Shown: piece after piece, positions 51,797 through 59,829 of the stretch
Layout of the letters: every line of letters starts with the position of its first letter
How positions within the stretch are numbered: the first letter of the stretch is position 1
DNA from: Kluyvera sp046569695
GTDB lineage: Bacteria; Pseudomonadota; Gammaproteobacteria; Enterobacterales; Enterobacteriaceae
DNA length: 64,000 nucleotides
Direction of reading: 5' to 3'
Assembly: GCF_046569695.1 (NCBI RefSeq)
Contig: NZ_JBKHUI010000021.1
Location: 1-64,000, forward strand
The notes under the pieces: generated by a model
The model's database searches: none
The model's input: the letters and a program-made list of their open reading frames with translations, nothing else
What the model was told of the DNA's origin: nothing
Program-made: the position numbers and the translations under genes

Positions 51797-52726
51797 ATGA
51801 AAAAGAAACCACTGAAGCAGTACAAGGTATCCTCGTTTTTCGCAGGGATTGGTGGATTCGATCTTGGTCTTGAGAAAGCGGGGATGGAAGTTGTTTTCCA
51901 ATGCGAAATCAATAAGTTTTGCCAGAAGGTACTTAGAAAGAATTGGCCAAATGTACCATTACATACTGATATTACACAACTGAATGCTGATGAGATCCCA
52001 GAAAGCAGTGTTTGGTGTGGTGGTTTTCCTTGCCAGGATGTGTCGTCAGCTAACCAAGGAAAACGGAAAGGTCTAGAGGGAGCCCGAAGCGGCTTATTTT
52101 ATACATATGCAAAACTCATCGAAGAAAGAAAACCTGAATGGCTTGTTATTGAAAATGTTCCCGGACTGCTCAACAGCCACAATGGACAAGACTTCAAAGT
52201 TGTCATCGATACGTTGGTCGAACTCGGGTATGGCGTTTCGTGGAGAGTATTGGATGCAAAATACTTTGGAACACCCCAGCGTAGAAGAAGAGTGTACATT
52301 GTCGCAAGTCTTGGAGACATGCGCTCCGCTCGAGTCCTTTTTGAACCCGGAGCAACTAGAATCGTTGATAAACAGGGCCAAGGAGAGAGGGCAAATGCTT
52401 CCGGAGCCTCTGATACAGGCCTATCAAAAGCAGATATCTATTCTATCCAGCATGCAAGTATTGGACGGAAAGCAACCGCAGGACCTCAAGCAAAAGGATA
52501 CAGGAACGACGGAGAAACCTACACCCTTGACTCAAGAGGAAGTTCAGATGCTGTATGTGCGCCGGATGCTGCCTTCCGAGTACGAGCGTCTGCAGGGATT
52601 TCCAGAGAACTGGACTCTAATCGATTCAGAGCAGTAGGGAACGCTGTCGCGGTCCCTATTGTTGAATGGATAGGAAAAAGAATTGTCCTTGTAGATCAGC
52701 AGATGCTCAACGAGGCATTATCGTAA
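51797..52726 (+). CDS. DNA (cytosine-5) methyltransferase, possibly frame-disrupted
   Basis: This is the modification enzyme of a type II restriction system. The 309-residue frame has the C5-methyltransferase motifs: I FFAGIGGFDLGLEKAG (about 14-29), catalytic P-C79-Q (GGFPCQDVSS), E119-N-V, QRRRRVYIVAS (161-171) and the last motif RFRAVGNAVAVP (277-288). The expected penultimate motif, R-x-L-x-P-x-E-x-x-R-L-Q-G-F-P, is missing from this frame between residues 255 and 277. It occurs in the +1-shifted frame over the same bases (52557-52604). Either two compensating indels have damaged the protein, or frame switching is used. It is followed tail to tail by the restriction gene, overlapping it by 20 bases. 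Confidence 0.85.
   Translation: MKKKPLKQYKVSSFFAGIGGFDLGLEKAGMEVVFQCEINKFCQKVLRKNWPNVPLHTDITQLNADEIPESSVWCGGFPCQDVSSANQGKRKGLEGARSGLFYTYAKLIEERKPEWLVIENVPGLLNSHNGQDFKVVIDTLVELGYGVSWRVLDAKYFGTPQRRRRVYIVASLGDMRSARVLFEPGATRIVDKQGQGERANASGASDTGLSKADIYSIQHASIGRKATAGPQAKGYRNDGETYTLDSRGSSDAVCAPDAAFRVRASAGISRELDSNRFRAVGNAVAVPIVEWIGKRIVLVDQQMLNEALS
52299..52637 (+). other. Overlapping methyltransferase-like reading frame
   Basis: In the frame shifted by one base relative to the methyltransferase, 113 codons stay open and read like the second half of a C5 methyltransferase. They run LSQVLETCAPLESFLNPEQ, then RAKERGQMLPEPL, then VRRMLPSEYERLQGFPENW (motif IX), ending at a TAG. The LSxVLE...RAxxRGxxLP pattern is familiar from phage-borne cytosine methyltransferases. 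The frame is open back to 52107. It is more likely a part of the methyltransferase reached by frameshift than a separate gene. Confidence 0.5.
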
Positions 52727-53654
52727 CAGTACTATTATCTAAACGTAAAAATGATCCTTCGAATAGTTCAGGGCGTGGTGCGCCCTGATCTGTTAGAAAT
52801 CTTACAAATGTTGAATAGTTGGTGAATAATGTTTTTGAGTCATCAATGATCAACGGAATCGGACCTGGATGTGGTTCATCCGATGTATCTTCCTTGAAAG
52901 CTAAAATACATAATGTCCAGTTATGGGCTTTCAGATCCCTGAGATTTGCATTCCTAAAACGTCTGTGTAAATAGTCATAGAGTAAGCTACCCACAGCAAA
53001 AACGATTTTCCCACCAGTTTGATCAACAACATTCCCTTTCACAAGAAATTGTTCTTGTTGTCGTCTCCATGCGTTGGTTTCGATAGTATTTGCTGCTACT
53101 GGCCTTCTTAGAATTTCATTTGTTGGGAATTCGAGATCAGCCCAAGCGGCAATATGGCGAGTAATGGCACCTGTGCTGCTCGTTTCTCCGCCACCTTGCA
53201 TTTCGAGGAGGACTTCATCAACTCTTCCTCTACCGGAAAAGTTTCTCATTACGTAGTCTGCGTGGTAGCTATTATCTGAATCTGGTAAAGGAATATTGAC
53301 TTCTCTTTTTACGCCAATCTCTGAGTCTTGCAGTTCAGGATCCTGATAGATCAGTTTTGCTACTTTCCTTAGAATGTCTCTTTGATGTTCAACCAAGACA
53401 TTGTCGACTTGTTGTGTACGCTCACCTGAGATGACCGTCTTTTTTTGGCGGGTAGAACAAAGTCTATGTTCACAGACGATCCAAATAGTACTGTCTGGTT
53501 TGCGGACGGAGCAGACTGGATGATTATTTTTACTTACTTTGTCACAGGTACGGTCCATAAAAGGGCATTGCGCCAGCGTGCCCTTTGAAACGGGAACAAT
53601 CTGTTGGTCCACGTCTGTTCTTTGGCCTAAATATTCCGCGATACTCACTGCCAT
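52707..53654 (-). CDS. NotI-family type II restriction endonuclease
   Basis: The 315-residue protein follows the NotI plan. An N-terminal block IAEYLGQR is followed by four cysteines at C30 (QCPF), C37, C48 (PVCSV) and C61 (WIVCEHRLC), where NotI holds an iron atom. A PD-(D/E)XK core follows with an aspartate near D134 (YHADYVM) and E151-x-Q153 (VLLEMQ), the E-x-Q variant used by NotI. The recognition site cannot be read; NotI relatives cut GC-rich octamers or hexamers. It faces the methyltransferase gene, 3' ends overlapping by 20 bases. Confidence 0.75.
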   Translation of the reverse strand: MAVSIAEYLGQRTDVDQQIVPVSKGTLAQCPFMDRTCDKVSKNNHPVCSVRKPDSTIWIVCEHRLCSTRQKKTVISGERTQQVDNVLVEHQRDILRKVAKLIYQDPELQDSEIGVKREVNIPLPDSDNSYHADYVMRNFSGRGRVDEVLLEMQGGGETSSTGAITRHIAAWADLEFPTNEILRRPVAANTIETNAWRRQQEQFLVKGNVVDQTGGKIVFAVGSLLYDYLHRRFRNANLRDLKAHNWTLCILAFKEDTSDEPHPGPIPLIIDDSKTLFTNYSTFVRFLTDQGAPRPELFEGSFLRLDNSTVTIMPR

Positions 53655-53861
53655 TGCTCATTCCTCACTCAGGAGCGGTTTGCTATATGATCTCAGCGAG
53701 TAGCAATTTATGTCAATGAATTCATGGTGTTTTTGTATCATGGATGTCAGTTTTCATTGAAATTCAATGAGGTTTTGATTCGACGCCGCTCATCTCATGA
53801 CTGTACTCAACATTTTCAATGTGGTAGTGAAGCACATATGCTACGTAAGGCGTGTTAGGGG

Positions 53862-54071
53862 GATGGATTCCGCCACACGATGAGTACGATTTTGCACGAG
53901 GAAGGGTTCAATACGGCATGGATTGAAACCCAACTTGCGCATGTCGATAAGAACGCGATACGTGGAACGTATAACCATGCGTTGTATCTGGAAGGAAGAA
54001 AGGAGATGATGCAGTGGTATGCGGATTATATTAAATGTCTTTTTGTAACTAACGTAAGACATGTTTCATGA
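53862..54071 (+). pseudogene. 3' remnant of a second integrase gene
   Basis: The frame reads GFRHTMSTILHEEGFNTAWI, then TQLAHVDKN, then RGTYNHALYLEGRKEMMQWY. This is the catalytic C-terminus of a P4-type integrase, with H-x-x-R-like GFRHT and nucleophile Tyr in GTYNHA. A stop codon lies at 53856-53858, just upstream in frame, and no N-terminal half exists. It is a scar of an older or tandem island; the sequence differs from the integrase at 50354. Confidence 0.8.
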
Positions 54072-54077
54072 AAAACG

Positions 54078-54103
54078 CATTCAGCCATGTAGATGGCTGA
54101 ATG
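54078..54103. terminator. Strong hairpin after the integrase remnant
   Basis: CATTCAGCCAT-GTAG-ATGGCTGAATG is a perfect 11-bp stem with a four-base loop, without a following T-run. It probably ended the integrase transcript. Confidence 0.55.
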
Positions 54104-54251
54104 TCCAATAAACACAAATAACTAAATGAAAAATATTGAAAAAAAACTTGAAATGCTCCTGCATTAGGAGCTTTACTCAATCTGTACATTTAGTAACACT
54201 TAAAATTCTGTATTTAGTATAATTGTAGACCAAAAAATTTTCGAGGGTGAC

Positions 54252-55532
54252 ATGGATAGAAAAACTGCAGTTGCAAGATGTCATGAAATCCAACTGGCTA
54301 TTCGAGATAAAGAAGTTATCAAGTTTGAAAAAATACCCGAAATCGGAATGGCTGTTCAATTAGCACTACACATAAGGGGACTGCCCATTATTGAATACCA
54401 GCTTCTAAAAATGGTCGCTACCTCTCTAATTGGAATACCTCGGTTAGCTGTTGATAGGATCGTATTTCTTTTGGCTGAAATTGGATTTGTTAAAATTCAC
54501 TCTGAAGGGAAAAATATTAAAGCCGTACTACCAAGTGTTCCTTATTTTGAAGACCTTTATGATGGAATCGGTGAATATTATGAAAATCAGTCTAACCCTG
54601 ATGAGTTCGAAAAGTTGTCCCTTATAATCGTAGATTCATTGGCAGGCTCACCTTTTAATATCGATTCTTTAGCCAATAAACTAGGTGCTGATAGAAAAGA
54701 CTTTGATCAAAGCATTGAGATCGGAGAAAGAGGCAATTATATTTACTCTAGAAGATGCCGATCTAAAAAAATACTTTTAAATCCTACGTATTTTTCCGAA
54801 AATGCAGATATTTTTGCCGATCATGTAGCAAAAGCAGGGGCCAAAACAGTTCAAAAAACGCTCCATCTTTTAGAGAAAGCCCAAGGTTGGCCTTTATCAC
54901 TAATCTTAAAAAGGAAAGAAATTGCTGGCCACTCTCTTTCTGATGATGAGACTAGTTTGATAAAAAGACTTGCACAAGACGGTATGGTAAAACCTCCTTC
55001 TATTATCACTTCTTATGCTGGAGATAATTCTTTCATATTTACTCCAACACCAAATTTTGTAAATATAAGTCCATTCAAAAGAGAGCAATATGAACGAGCT
55101 TTAGCGATAGTTTCTGCTATACGGCAAGGGGAGTTGTTGCCAAATAAATACAGAATTAGAAGCCCTGGAGCTGTGTTGTATAAATTGAAAACTGAGCTTA
55201 AGCTTTCACCCACAAGTGATTATGCTGAGCAATATCAAAATCTTCAACACTTGCGCATAGCAAAACTAGTCAAACTTCATAATGGCTATAATCAACTCGA
55301 GATTATTGATACACCAGAAAATAGAGAGTCCTTAAAAATAGCATATCAGTTAGTACAAGGTGATAAGATACCCGAATTAGTAGTTGATAATGATGTAATG
55401 AAAGCGATGGCAGGTACTCGTGACTATGTAGAATCTTTGGTAAGTTCCAAATTAATGCGTGAAAAGGAAAATATATCGCTTTCGGAAGAAACAGAGAATG
55501 AACTAACTCAGTTGCTTTTGGAGAAAATTTAA
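54252..55532 (+). CDS. Unknown protein, first gene of a two-gene operon
   Basis: I do not recognise this 426-residue protein. It is soluble, mixed helical, and appears to contain winged-helix-like segments (LPIIEYQLLKMVATSLIG ... DRIVFLLAEIGFVKI at about 40-80, and NIDSLANKLGADRKDFDQSI at about 135-155). These suggest DNA or protein binding. A TATAAT at 54216-54221 and GAGG before the ATG give it its own promoter and ribosome site. Its stop overlaps the start of the next gene by one base (TAATG). It is markedly AT-rich compared with the backbone, which points to horizontal origin. Next to a restriction system, a defence role is plausible. Confidence 0.75.
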   Translation: MDRKTAVARCHEIQLAIRDKEVIKFEKIPEIGMAVQLALHIRGLPIIEYQLLKMVATSLIGIPRLAVDRIVFLLAEIGFVKIHSEGKNIKAVLPSVPYFEDLYDGIGEYYENQSNPDEFEKLSLIIVDSLAGSPFNIDSLANKLGADRKDFDQSIEIGERGNYIYSRRCRSKKILLNPTYFSENADIFADHVAKAGAKTVQKTLHLLEKAQGWPLSLILKRKEIAGHSLSDDETSLIKRLAQDGMVKPPSIITSYAGDNSFIFTPTPNFVNISPFKREQYERALAIVSAIRQGELLPNKYRIRSPGAVLYKLKTELKLSPTSDYAEQYQNLQHLRIAKLVKLHNGYNQLEIIDTPENRESLKIAYQLVQGDKIPELVVDNDVMKAMAGTRDYVESLVSSKLMREKENISLSEETENELTQLLLEKI

Positions 55533-56644
55533 TGTTAAAAGATAGAGCCCAAAAAGCATTAGCTTTGAAATTTTGTATATCTAAACGCTGGTTGCCACAA
55601 CTCGAAGTAAATATAGAGTCGAGCAAGCGGCTTGAAAAGCAAAATTTACTGCTTACTGATTTAGATGTCCTTGCTGTTGCCTTATCTCCTGTCGGCGAAC
55701 AGGTTAAATTTATTTTCGATTGTAAAAGTGGAAACAGAGAATCACCGATAGGGCGTGTTTTTTGGTTAAAAGGAGTAATGGAAAAAACACACTCATCGCA
55801 CGGTTTTATCCTGATGAATTCGAAAATGAATATTGGAAAAGATCACAGGTTAACAGCAGCAGATCTAAATATTTCATTACTTAAAGAAAATGAATTCGAA
55901 AGTTTATCTATCGGGACTGGTGGAAGCACATCGATAAATACAGAATATTCAGTAGCGGCAGATATTACAGCATGGGAAAAATTGTCTGAACTTAACAAAA
56001 AATATCCTAACATGTCAGAATATCTTTCATTTTCAAATTCATCTTTTTGGATGATCAATGAACCTGGAGAGCAGTGTAGGAAGGTTGTTGCTAAACTGAG
56101 AAGAATAAGATCAGAATTAGATCCATCTAAGAATGAGCATTTATGTATATTTGGTGATGCACTTTCATTATTTTTGATGACAATTTCAAACATAGCGAAT
56201 AAATTACTACTCGTATTAATTTCGCCAACTGAGAAAGATGATTTTTCTTCTCTTGTATTAGCATATCTATATGGTGGTTATGAGAACCTTAACGCGGCGA
56301 TTAAGATCCGCAGCTTAGCAACAGGTCAAAATGAAGGTGATGCATTAAGCATTTTTCCAGAAACAAATAAATTTGAACATTTGATTAGAGAAATAATGCA
56401 AGCCCCACAGCAAGCTATGGCTGCTGCTTTATTAGCTCGAGAGTTATCTCTATGTATGCTAACTAATTCTGAGCAGACCAAATTGCAATTAGATATTGCA
56501 AATGAAAATCCATATGCAACGAAATTCATTTTACTTGCTTCTGAATATCTGCAGCAAGCTATAAAATTGCCGCCTGAATTTTTTGATATTTATTCAAAAA
56601 TATCCTTTGGAATAACAACTGAAAATTCCAAAAGAAAAAAATAG
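55532..56644 (+). CDS. Unknown protein with PD-(D/E)XK nuclease-like motif
   Basis: The 370-residue protein is coupled to the upstream gene by a one-base overlap. Residues 40-85 read LLLTDLDVLAVALSPVG, then VKFIFDCKSGNRE, then GRVFWLKGVMEK. A D (43 or 45) in a strand, a following strand ending D63-C-K65 and a later helix fit the PD-(D/E)XK nuclease core. The rest (about 150-360) is helical with no known domain. It is intact and AT-rich, and a terminator hairpin follows. The pair may form a DNA-cleaving defence module in which the first protein recognises and this one cuts; this is an inference from motif and location. Confidence 0.7.
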   Translation: MLKDRAQKALALKFCISKRWLPQLEVNIESSKRLEKQNLLLTDLDVLAVALSPVGEQVKFIFDCKSGNRESPIGRVFWLKGVMEKTHSSHGFILMNSKMNIGKDHRLTAADLNISLLKENEFESLSIGTGGSTSINTEYSVAADITAWEKLSELNKKYPNMSEYLSFSNSSFWMINEPGEQCRKVVAKLRRIRSELDPSKNEHLCIFGDALSLFLMTISNIANKLLLVLISPTEKDDFSSLVLAYLYGGYENLNAAIKIRSLATGQNEGDALSIFPETNKFEHLIREIMQAPQQAMAAALLARELSLCMLTNSEQTKLQLDIANENPYATKFILLASEYLQQAIKLPPEFFDIYSKISFGITTENSKRKK

Positions 56645-56651
56645 AATACTA

Positions 56652-56679
56652 CAAAGCGAAGATCTATGTCTTCGCTTTG
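56652..56679 (+). terminator. Terminator of the two-gene operon
   Basis: CAAAGCGAAGA-TCTATG-TCTTCGCTTTG is an 11-bp perfect stem eight bases after the operon's last stop codon. Confidence 0.8.
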
Positions 56680-56795
56680 CAATTTAAAATAGGATTGAAT
56701 TTATCATAACTCAGGCATCAGGGTTACGTTGAGTTGTAATAGCTCAGACTTGAACTAATGGTTTTCATTGGCAGAACACAATCAAATCCGGCAGT

Positions 56796-56852
56796 CTGCT
56801 CTGAGAAAAATGCTGACGGGGCGTCAAGCTCAGTAGCAGCGCTTTGTTAGGC
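56796..56852 (-). other. attC-like recombination site remnant
   Basis: Imperfectly paired arms CTGCTCTGAG (56796-56805) and CTCAGTAGCAG (56829-56839), with one unpaired base, are followed by GCTTT and the core GTTAGGC (56846-56852). This is the half-structure of an integron attC site; the partner outer core is degenerate or missing. Confidence 0.4.
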
Positions 56853-57105
56853 AATTACTTTCTCCGATAGACTTTTTAGTTTTTCTTCGAAGGAAAAAGA
56901 TTCCAAAAAAATCGAAATACCTTTCAGGCTGTTCATCATTTGACATCTAACGAGTGAAAAATTTATGACCTGAAATTAAGGTATAATTTCCTCGCCAGCA
57001 TTCATTAGACAAGTCCCAGAGCATTTTATATGTCCCTTGGTTCTCATGGTCTACCACAAGCAAAATACTTGATTTCATGAGTATTCTCCTGTGTGCTTGC
57101 CTAAC
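56846..57105 (-). mobile_element. Integron gene-cassette-like segment
   Basis: The 260 bases are bounded by GTTAGGC and GCCTAAC cores in the orientation expected for a cassette read on the minus strand. After the right-hand core come AGGAG and an ATG. At the left end the TAA of a second short frame falls within GCCTAAC, as is common in cassettes. The two short frames could be one disrupted gene. Confidence 0.4.
56947..57078 (-). pseudogene. Short cassette gene, possibly frameshifted
   Basis: A 43-codon frame starting MKSSILLVVDHENQGTYKML has a strong ribosome site (AGGAGAATACTC). A second frame of 30 codons (start 56939, MMNSLKGISIFLESFSFEEK) continues to the left cassette boundary, shifted by one base. 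Together they could be an original gene of about 75 codons. I do not recognise the product. Confidence 0.35.
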
Positions 57106-57184
57106 GCTAAGTTCAGTCACATGGCCAACCTATTGATATTACTGGGTGAATTCTATGGCATTGTTTTAAACTCGGTAGGGATGG

Positions 57185-58374
57185 TGTAAGTATCCCACTT
57201 AAGTGAACCATTCACTTTTAGAGATCTTCCGACATACTGACTATGTCCCCTGAGGAGATCACCATGCGTAAAGCCCGATTCATCGAACACCAGATCATTG
57301 CCGTTCTGAAGTCCGTCGAAGCCGGACGTACCGTCAAGGATGTCTGCCGTGAAGCTGGTATCTCGGAGGCCTCGTATTACAACTGGAAAACGAAGTTTGG
57401 CGGGATGGAAGCCTCTGATATCAAAAAGATGAAAGACCTAGAGGATGAAAACCAGCGCCTCAAACAGATGTTTGCTGATCTCAGCCTTGAATGCCGGACC
57501 CTGAAAGACGTTATCGAAAAAAAAGCTTTAACACCAGCGATAAAGCATGAGCTGGTCAGCTATCTGATCGCGCAGTTTGCCATGAGCTTACGCCAGGTCT
57601 GCAGGACATTGTCGCTGAGCAGGACGGTATTTCGTTATCAGCCGGATACGCTAAGTGAAGAACCGGTGATTATGGCGCTGGCCGTGGCGGCTGAACGCTA
57701 TCCGCGATACGGATTTAAAAAGCTTTTTCAGGTCCTTCGCAGGCAGGGCAATAGCTGGAATCATAAAAGAGTTCACCGTATTTACTGCCTGCTGAAACTG
57801 AATTTTCGCCGTAAGGTAAAACAGCTCCTGCCGGTACGTAATCCGGCTACGCTGGCAACACCGGAGGCGATGAACCAGAGCTGGTCCATCGATTTTATGC
57901 ACGATGCGCTGGTCTTGGGCAGACACTTCCGGCCCTTTAATGTTGTGGATGACTTTAACCGCGAGGCCTTCGCAATAGAAATCGATCTGAATATCCCGGC
58001 ACAGCGGGTGGACAGGATCGTGGCAAACCGGGGTTATCCGCTGAAACTGCGGATGGATAACGGGCCGGAACTGGTCTCGCTGGCGCAGTGGGCTGAAGAG
58101 CATAGTGTGATACTGGAATTTATCAAACCCGGGAAACCAACTCAGAATGCCTTTATTGAACGTTTTAACCGGACGTAACGGACAAAAATACTGGATTTTT
58201 ATTTATTCAGAACGCTGAATAAAGCACGGGAAATTACAGAGTGCTGGCTGGCTGAATATAACAGCGAACGGCCCTATGAATCCCTGAATAACCTGATGCC
58301 GGAAGAGTACCGGCTGATGGCTGAACAACCGGAACTCTCAAAAAGTGTGTGGAACTAAAACGGGTGCGCTTACA
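57185..58374 (+). mobile_element. IS3-family insertion sequence, degenerate
   Basis: Probable ends are TGTAAG...CCC (57185 on) and its inverted form GGGTGCGCTTACA (to 58374), enclosing a single transposase frame and giving about 1190 bp. No clear target duplication is seen next to these ends. The transposase resembles the group with orfA beginning MRKARFTEHQIIAVLKSVEA. Confidence 0.8.
57264..58358 (+). pseudogene. IS3-family transposase, orfA-orfB fused in frame and disrupted
   Basis: The frame runs from MRKARFIEHQIIAVLKSVEA (HTH) through a leucine-rich coiled coil and the DDE integrase core (SIDFMHDALV, FNVVDDFNREA, MDNGPELVS, NAFIERFNRT) to KSVWN. Three defects are visible. A run of eight A at 57517-57524, where relatives appear to have seven and frameshift, fuses orfA and orfB. 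Relative to remembered family members, four residues are missing in AQRVDRIVAN and two in SLAQWAEEH. A TAA stop replaces Tyr at 58176-58178 after NRT. It is likely inactive. Confidence 0.8.
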
Positions 58375-58569
58375 AGTTGTTTCCTGCTGATAACATAGAC
58401 CAATTTTAGCGATATACCCAAGCTGGTAATATCAATTGCGAGCTTCCACTTCTTGTTGACAGCAAATTGGACTTTTCGCTCTGTACTAGAGGCAAAAGTT
58501 GGAGTATCAGTGACTCTCTAAACGTGAATGGTTCATTTTGCAGGGAGACTTACAGGACGACCACTGTAA

Positions 58570-58746
58570 CCTGATGATGCGTGGTCTGAGCTAATACAAT
58601 TTATTCAACAAAGCCGGTCTTGGCTCAACGAGCTGGCGAAAGCCGCGCAGCTCTCCACTAACTCCCAATGGACCCCCGATATTTCGCTGAGCGCTGGCGG
58701 CTTCGAGACATACAACTACCGTAAGGACTATTATGAAATTACTTAA
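58570..58746 (+). pseudogene. Gene fragment of unknown origin
   Basis: An open stretch of 58 codons without a start reads SELIQFIQQSRSWLNELA, then QLSTNSQWTPDISLSAGGFE, then YNYRKDYYEIT and a stop. It is GC-richer than the genes beside it, and codon use looks protein-coding, so it is probably the cut-off end of a gene brought in with or trimmed by the IS. The bases between the IS and 58570 show nothing I can name. Confidence 0.4.
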
Positions 58747-59767
58747 AATCTCGTGAAAGCATTTGCGAAGCAGCTGAAGCTGTATAAACACCAGCATGTT
58801 TTATTTCAGCTGCTATTTTGTAACCATCATCTCTAAATTGCGCAAGCATTGAGCTTAAAGAACCAAGTTTTCTAGTATTCAAAACCATTCTAACTACAGT
58901 TCCTTCATGATAATGACCTAAAGTTATATGCTTCTTTCCTTGTTCATCGAGATAAATAGCATGGTCACCGCTACAAATAAGAAAGCTACCGCCAAGTTTA
59001 CAGATGCGGCTAATCATATAAAGTCCAAACCCTGAATTATGCCATGGGTTTTTTGTATTAATCCTTGCACCTTTGTAATTTTTACTAGAAATAGATGGCA
59101 TTAATGCTAACTGAATGGCTTCAGAATCATTATCAGCTTCTATGTAGGGGTTTTTCGATAGGGAACTTCTCATGCCCATACCATTATCTGAAATTGTTAT
59201 TTCGACACAATCATAAGAGGGCCAATACTGAGCACAATACTCAATTACCTTTGAGTCACTATGTTCAACAACATTACGCATTATTTCCCTAATAGAAAAT
59301 GTCAAAGCATCAATAAGATCACCTTCTTCTTGGCGAGCAAGTATCTTTGCTAATCTTCCGGAGCGTGCCTCAACTATCTCTTGTACTTCAGTATATTTAT
59401 CATTAGCTTCATCAATTACGGTTTGAACACGAAGAATGGTGAAAGGCACGAAATTATTATTTCCATCCGTACATCCTGGCTCACGACCATGTTTTAATCC
59501 GAAAGCCCTAAAGAAAGCCATATTTGAAGCATAGTCTTTATTTTCGTATCCACTACAAAAAATTTTAAATCCCTCTATATTTTTTTTCTGTTTTCTATGA
59601 AAATCTCGAATATGTTTAGCAACATAAACCATTGCAAACGGTTCAATTCTTCCCATATTTGAGAAGTCTATAGTTATTTGTTGATTATTAGAATGCTTCT
59701 CAATTTCATTACAGAAATCGAATATTCTTTCAGGATTACATGTAGAGGGAAATAAAATGCGGGACAT
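58739..59767 (-). CDS. STAS-like/GHKL ATPase protein
   Basis: The 342-residue protein combines an N-terminal STAS-like fold (ITIDFSNMGRIEPFAMVYVA, about 31-50) with a GHKL ATP-binding domain. The N-box is IREIMRNVVEHS (Asn165), the G1 box is ISDNGMGM (about 192-199) and the G2 box is NSGFGLYMISRI (about 244-255). There is no dimerisation/phospho-acceptor histidine region, so it is not an ordinary sensor kinase; anti-sigma or MORC/MutL-like switches are closer comparisons. Its stop overlaps the fragment above by eight bases. It is AT-rich and lacks an evident partner gene. Confidence 0.8.
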   Translation of the reverse strand: MSRILFPSTCNPERIFDFCNEIEKHSNNQQITIDFSNMGRIEPFAMVYVAKHIRDFHRKQKKNIEGFKIFCSGYENKDYASNMAFFRAFGLKHGREPGCTDGNNNFVPFTILRVQTVIDEANDKYTEVQEIVEARSGRLAKILARQEEGDLIDALTFSIREIMRNVVEHSDSKVIEYCAQYWPSYDCVEITISDNGMGMRSSLSKNPYIEADNDSEAIQLALMPSISSKNYKGARINTKNPWHNSGFGLYMISRICKLGGSFLICSGDHAIYLDEQGKKHITLGHYHEGTVVRMVLNTRKLGSLSSMLAQFRDDGYKIAAEIKHAGVYTASAASQMLSRDFK

Positions 59768-59829
59768 ATAAATTCCTTAGGATGATTTTTCTATAAATGC
59801 TACTCAATAAGTTCTAATAAGACAAGCTT

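Noticed and set aside
57180..58379. Target-site duplication around the IS3-family element
   Set aside because: The bases next to the proposed ends do not match each other (ATGG on the left, AGTT on the right), so no duplication is claimed.
58591..58797. 68-codon minus-strand frame at 58591
   Set aside because: The plus-strand fragment 58570-58746 reads more like protein; the minus frame has no start context.
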